From positions 1-6,906 of the forward strand of contig JACPAP010000169.1 in the NCBI GenBank assembly GCA_016180765.1: 6,906 bases of DNA, written 5' to 3'. A program made the position numbers and the translations under genes. A model generated the notes under the pieces. It worked only from the letters and a program-made list of their open reading frames with translations. It was not told where the DNA came from and did no database searches. The stretch is from Gemmatimonadota bacterium (GTDB lineage Bacteria; Gemmatimonadota; Gemmatimonadetes; Gemmatimonadales; GWC2-71-9). How positions within the stretch are numbered: position 1 is the first letter of the stretch; each line of letters begins with the position of its first letter. Below, piece after piece: positions 6,118-6,906 of this stretch.

Positions 6118-6215
6118 GGGGTGCGTCTCCGAGCGCGCGTCAGTGGAGCGCGCGCCATGCAATTGTTCTCGTCTGCGGCGCGCGCGCAACTGCAGCGCGC
6201 GAAGAGAGGCACCCT
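6118..6215 (+). repeat. Dispersed palindromic element, copy 2
   Basis: This is the second 98-bp copy, aligned base for base with 853-950. The closing stem pairs 6118-6129 with 6204-6215 (10 Watson-Crick pairs, one G-T pair, one G-G mismatch). Hairpin A is 6133-6139 with 6149-6155. Hairpin B is 6181-6187 with 6195-6201, here fully paired because C6181 replaces T916. The 12-nt variable window is 6157-6168. The element sits between the converging ends of the PpiD-like gene (stop 6100-6102) and tatA (stop 6256-6254), where a two-way transcription terminator would be useful. No T-run follows on either side, so termination is only a possibility. Unlike copy 1, it has no further flanking inverted repeat. 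Confidence 0.85.
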
Positions 6216-6231
6216 CGTCCTCCTGCCGGCT

Positions 6232-6246
6232 CCCGCTCCTGCCGCT
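6232..6246 (-). repeat. 15-bp inverted repeat, arm after tatA
   Basis: Plus-strand CCCGCTCCTGCCGCT here is the exact reverse complement of 6501-6515. It lies 7 nt beyond the tatA stop, so in the tatA mRNA it falls in the 3' untranslated region. The local sequence is rich in CTGCCG-like units, so chance is a real alternative. Confidence 0.55.
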
Positions 6247-6253
6247 GCTGCCG

Positions 6254-6484
6254 CTACTCGCTCAGCTTTTTGGGCCCCTCCGGCTCCCGCGGCCGCTCCA
6301 GCGTCGTGGGCGGAGTCTCCTGATCGGATTCGATGGTATGCTCGATCTCACGGAAGCTGCGCCTGAACTCCCGGATCCCCTTCCCCAGGGACGAGCCGAT
6401 GTCCGGCAACCGCTTCGCGCCGAAGACCAGCAGCACGATCAGCAGAATGATGATGAGTTCGGATGTGCCCAGGCCGAACGGCAT
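6254..6484 (-). CDS. tatA: Twin-arginine translocase subunit TatA (TatA/E family)
   Basis: TatA oligomerises to form the passage through which folded proteins with twin-arginine signals cross the cytoplasmic membrane, together with TatC and often TatB. The 76 residues have the full family plan. A short N-terminus (MPFGLGTSEL) is followed by a hydrophobic helix (about 9-22), the hinge FGAKRLPDIG (21-30), an amphipathic basic helix (about 30-48, LGKGIREFRRSF) and a polar disordered tail rich in Glu and Pro. The reading frame stays open upstream to 6592, but the start at 6484 is chosen because AAGGAGG lies 5 nt before it and TatA homology begins there. No tatB or tatC is visible next to it. LivH-type permease sequence lies 230 bp upstream on the same strand. 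No convincing promoter was found in the gap. Confidence 0.95.
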   Translation of the reverse strand: MPFGLGTSELIIILLIVLLVFGAKRLPDIGSSLGKGIREFRRSFREIEHTIESDQETPPTTLERPREPEGPKKLSE

Positions 6485-6489
6485 GTGTG

Positions 6490-6496
6490 CCTCCTT
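6490..6496 (-). promoter_or_regulatory. Strong Shine-Dalgarno of tatA
   Basis: AAGGAGG on the minus strand lies 5 nt before the ATG at 6484-6482. It fixes the tatA start and rejects the longer open frame. It is the strongest ribosome site in the window. Confidence 0.9.
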
Positions 6497-6500
6497 GAAG

Positions 6501-6515
6501 AGCGGCAGGAGCGGG
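6501..6515 (+). repeat. 15-bp inverted repeat, arm before tatA
   Basis: AGCGGCAGGAGCGGG here is the exact reverse complement of 6232-6246. In the tatA mRNA it lies in the leader, ending 4 nt before the Shine-Dalgarno, so leader and 3' end could pair over 15 bp. Confidence 0.55.
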
Positions 6516-6630
6516 TACGCGGTGCGCGGGGTAGTAAGAGCCGGGCCTCCTTGCACTGGGGACAGGTCATGACGACCCCACGCACGACTCACGGCGCTCC
6601 CCGCACGCCGCGATGCCGCCTTCTGACAAT

Positions 6631-6702
6631 CTAAAACAACTGCCGCACAAACAGGTACGCGAGGATCACGCCCACCAGGAGCAGGGTCGCGTAGCGGGCC
6701 AA
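6631..6702 (-). CDS. Possible 23-residue single-pass membrane peptide or gene remnant
   Basis: A TTG-started ORF of 23 codons (ends TAG at 6633-6631) is almost entirely one hydrophobic helix, with ATLLLVGVILAYLFV at its core and a basic VRQLF end. GAGGG lies 4 nt before the TTG. The same frame continues directly from the permease stop at 6717-6715, four codons upstream. It could be a small membrane protein, the remnant N-terminus of a following livM-like gene, or the old C-terminus of the permease cut by a stop. No family is recognised. The evidence is the coherent hydrophobic run only. Confidence 0.25.
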   Translation of the reverse strand: MARYATLLLVGVILAYLFVRQLF

Positions 6703-6714
6703 CGAGCCCTCTGC

Positions 6715-6906
6715 TTATGTCCAGTAGGCCAGAAGCCCGCTGGGGCGGATGAGGATGGTGAGCATGGCAGCCCCGAGGAGGATGATCAGCGTCACGTATG
6801 CCCCCATGTAGTAGCTGGCGAGGGCGTTGACCACGCCCAGGAGGATGCCGGCGACGAAGGTGCCGTGGATGCTTCGCACGCCTCCCACCACCGCGACGAT
6901 GAGCGC
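6715..6906 (-). CDS. Branched-chain amino acid ABC transporter permease, LivH type (3' end only)
   Basis: The last 63 residues and TAA stop of a minus-strand gene enter from the right edge. LivH is one of two membrane permeases of the high-affinity branched-chain amino acid (or related amide/urea) importer. The fragment contains the family's VGGVRSIHGTFVAG turn (7-20), where LivH proteins have a GG-x-G-S-x-x-G-A-x-x-G-G pattern. Two membrane helices follow (about 17-35 and 37-53), then the closing IRPSGLLA (53-60), equivalent to the usual FRPQGLFG. The substrate cannot be told from this fragment. A livM partner would usually follow, but only a 23-codon hydrophobic ORF does. Confidence 0.85.
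   Translation of the reverse strand, partial: ALIVAVVGGVRSIHGTFVAGILLGVVNALASYYMGAYVTLIILLGAAMLTILIRPSGLLAYWT

Noticed and set aside
5961..6366. Short ORFs running through the repeat copy at 6118-6215
   Set aside because: Their translations only reflect the GCGCGC-rich repeat (Arg/Ala-rich) and parallel those seen at copy 1. They are artefacts of the element.
6443..6570. 42-codon minus-strand ORF starting MTCPQCKEA, which resembles a zinc ribbon start
   Set aside because: Only one CxxC is present, the rest is Arg/Ser-rich, and it runs out of frame into tatA. Its start is probably chance.
6485..6592. N-terminal extension of tatA by 36 residues
   Set aside because: The extra residues are unlike TatA, and the start at 6484 has a near-perfect Shine-Dalgarno.

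Overview
The window is high-GC bacterial chromosome (about 70% GC by eye) carrying housekeeping genes on both strands. A PpiD-like inner-membrane foldase, a TatA protein and lipid-synthesis genes point to a Gram-negative-type (diderm) bacterium. The gene set and protein style would suit Gemmatimonadota or a similar uncultured soil or sediment lineage, but that is an inference that the sequence alone cannot prove.

Layout, left to right. Bases 1-188 have lower GC (about 52%) and no recognisable gene. Bases 189-4102 form a leftward operon. Read in its own direction it contains a TPR protein with long disordered regions (4102-2504), aroQ (type II 3-dehydroquinate dehydratase, 2504-2061), an M24B Xaa-Pro aminopeptidase (2071-977), a 199-bp gap filled by a large palindrome, accB (biotin carboxyl carrier protein, 777-277) and a 31-codon ORF (284-189) whose start overlaps the accB stop. 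The first three genes overlap by 1 and 11 nt, so they are probably translationally coupled. A 125-bp divergent promoter region (4103-4227) separates this operon from a rightward 624-residue PpiD-like chaperone (4228-6102). Converging on that gene from the right are tatA (6484-6254) and, further upstream, the 3' end of a LivH-type branched-chain amino acid permease that runs off the window (6906-6715).

The order aroQ-pepP-efp-accB-accC is a known neighbourhood in many bacteria. Here efp is missing, and the space between pepP and accB holds a palindromic repeat. accC is not seen after accB either, because the sequence changes character there.

The most interesting structure is a 98-bp palindromic element present twice in the same orientation (853-950 and 6118-6215), each copy next to a gene 3' end. 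The copies align without gaps at about 83% identity. They share four GCGCGC blocks forming two small hairpins inside a closing stem. They differ mainly in a 12-nt central window and in stem positions where most changes preserve pairing. Copy 1 is also enclosed by a further perfect 20-bp inverted repeat. This looks like a dispersed structured repeat family, possibly undescribed.
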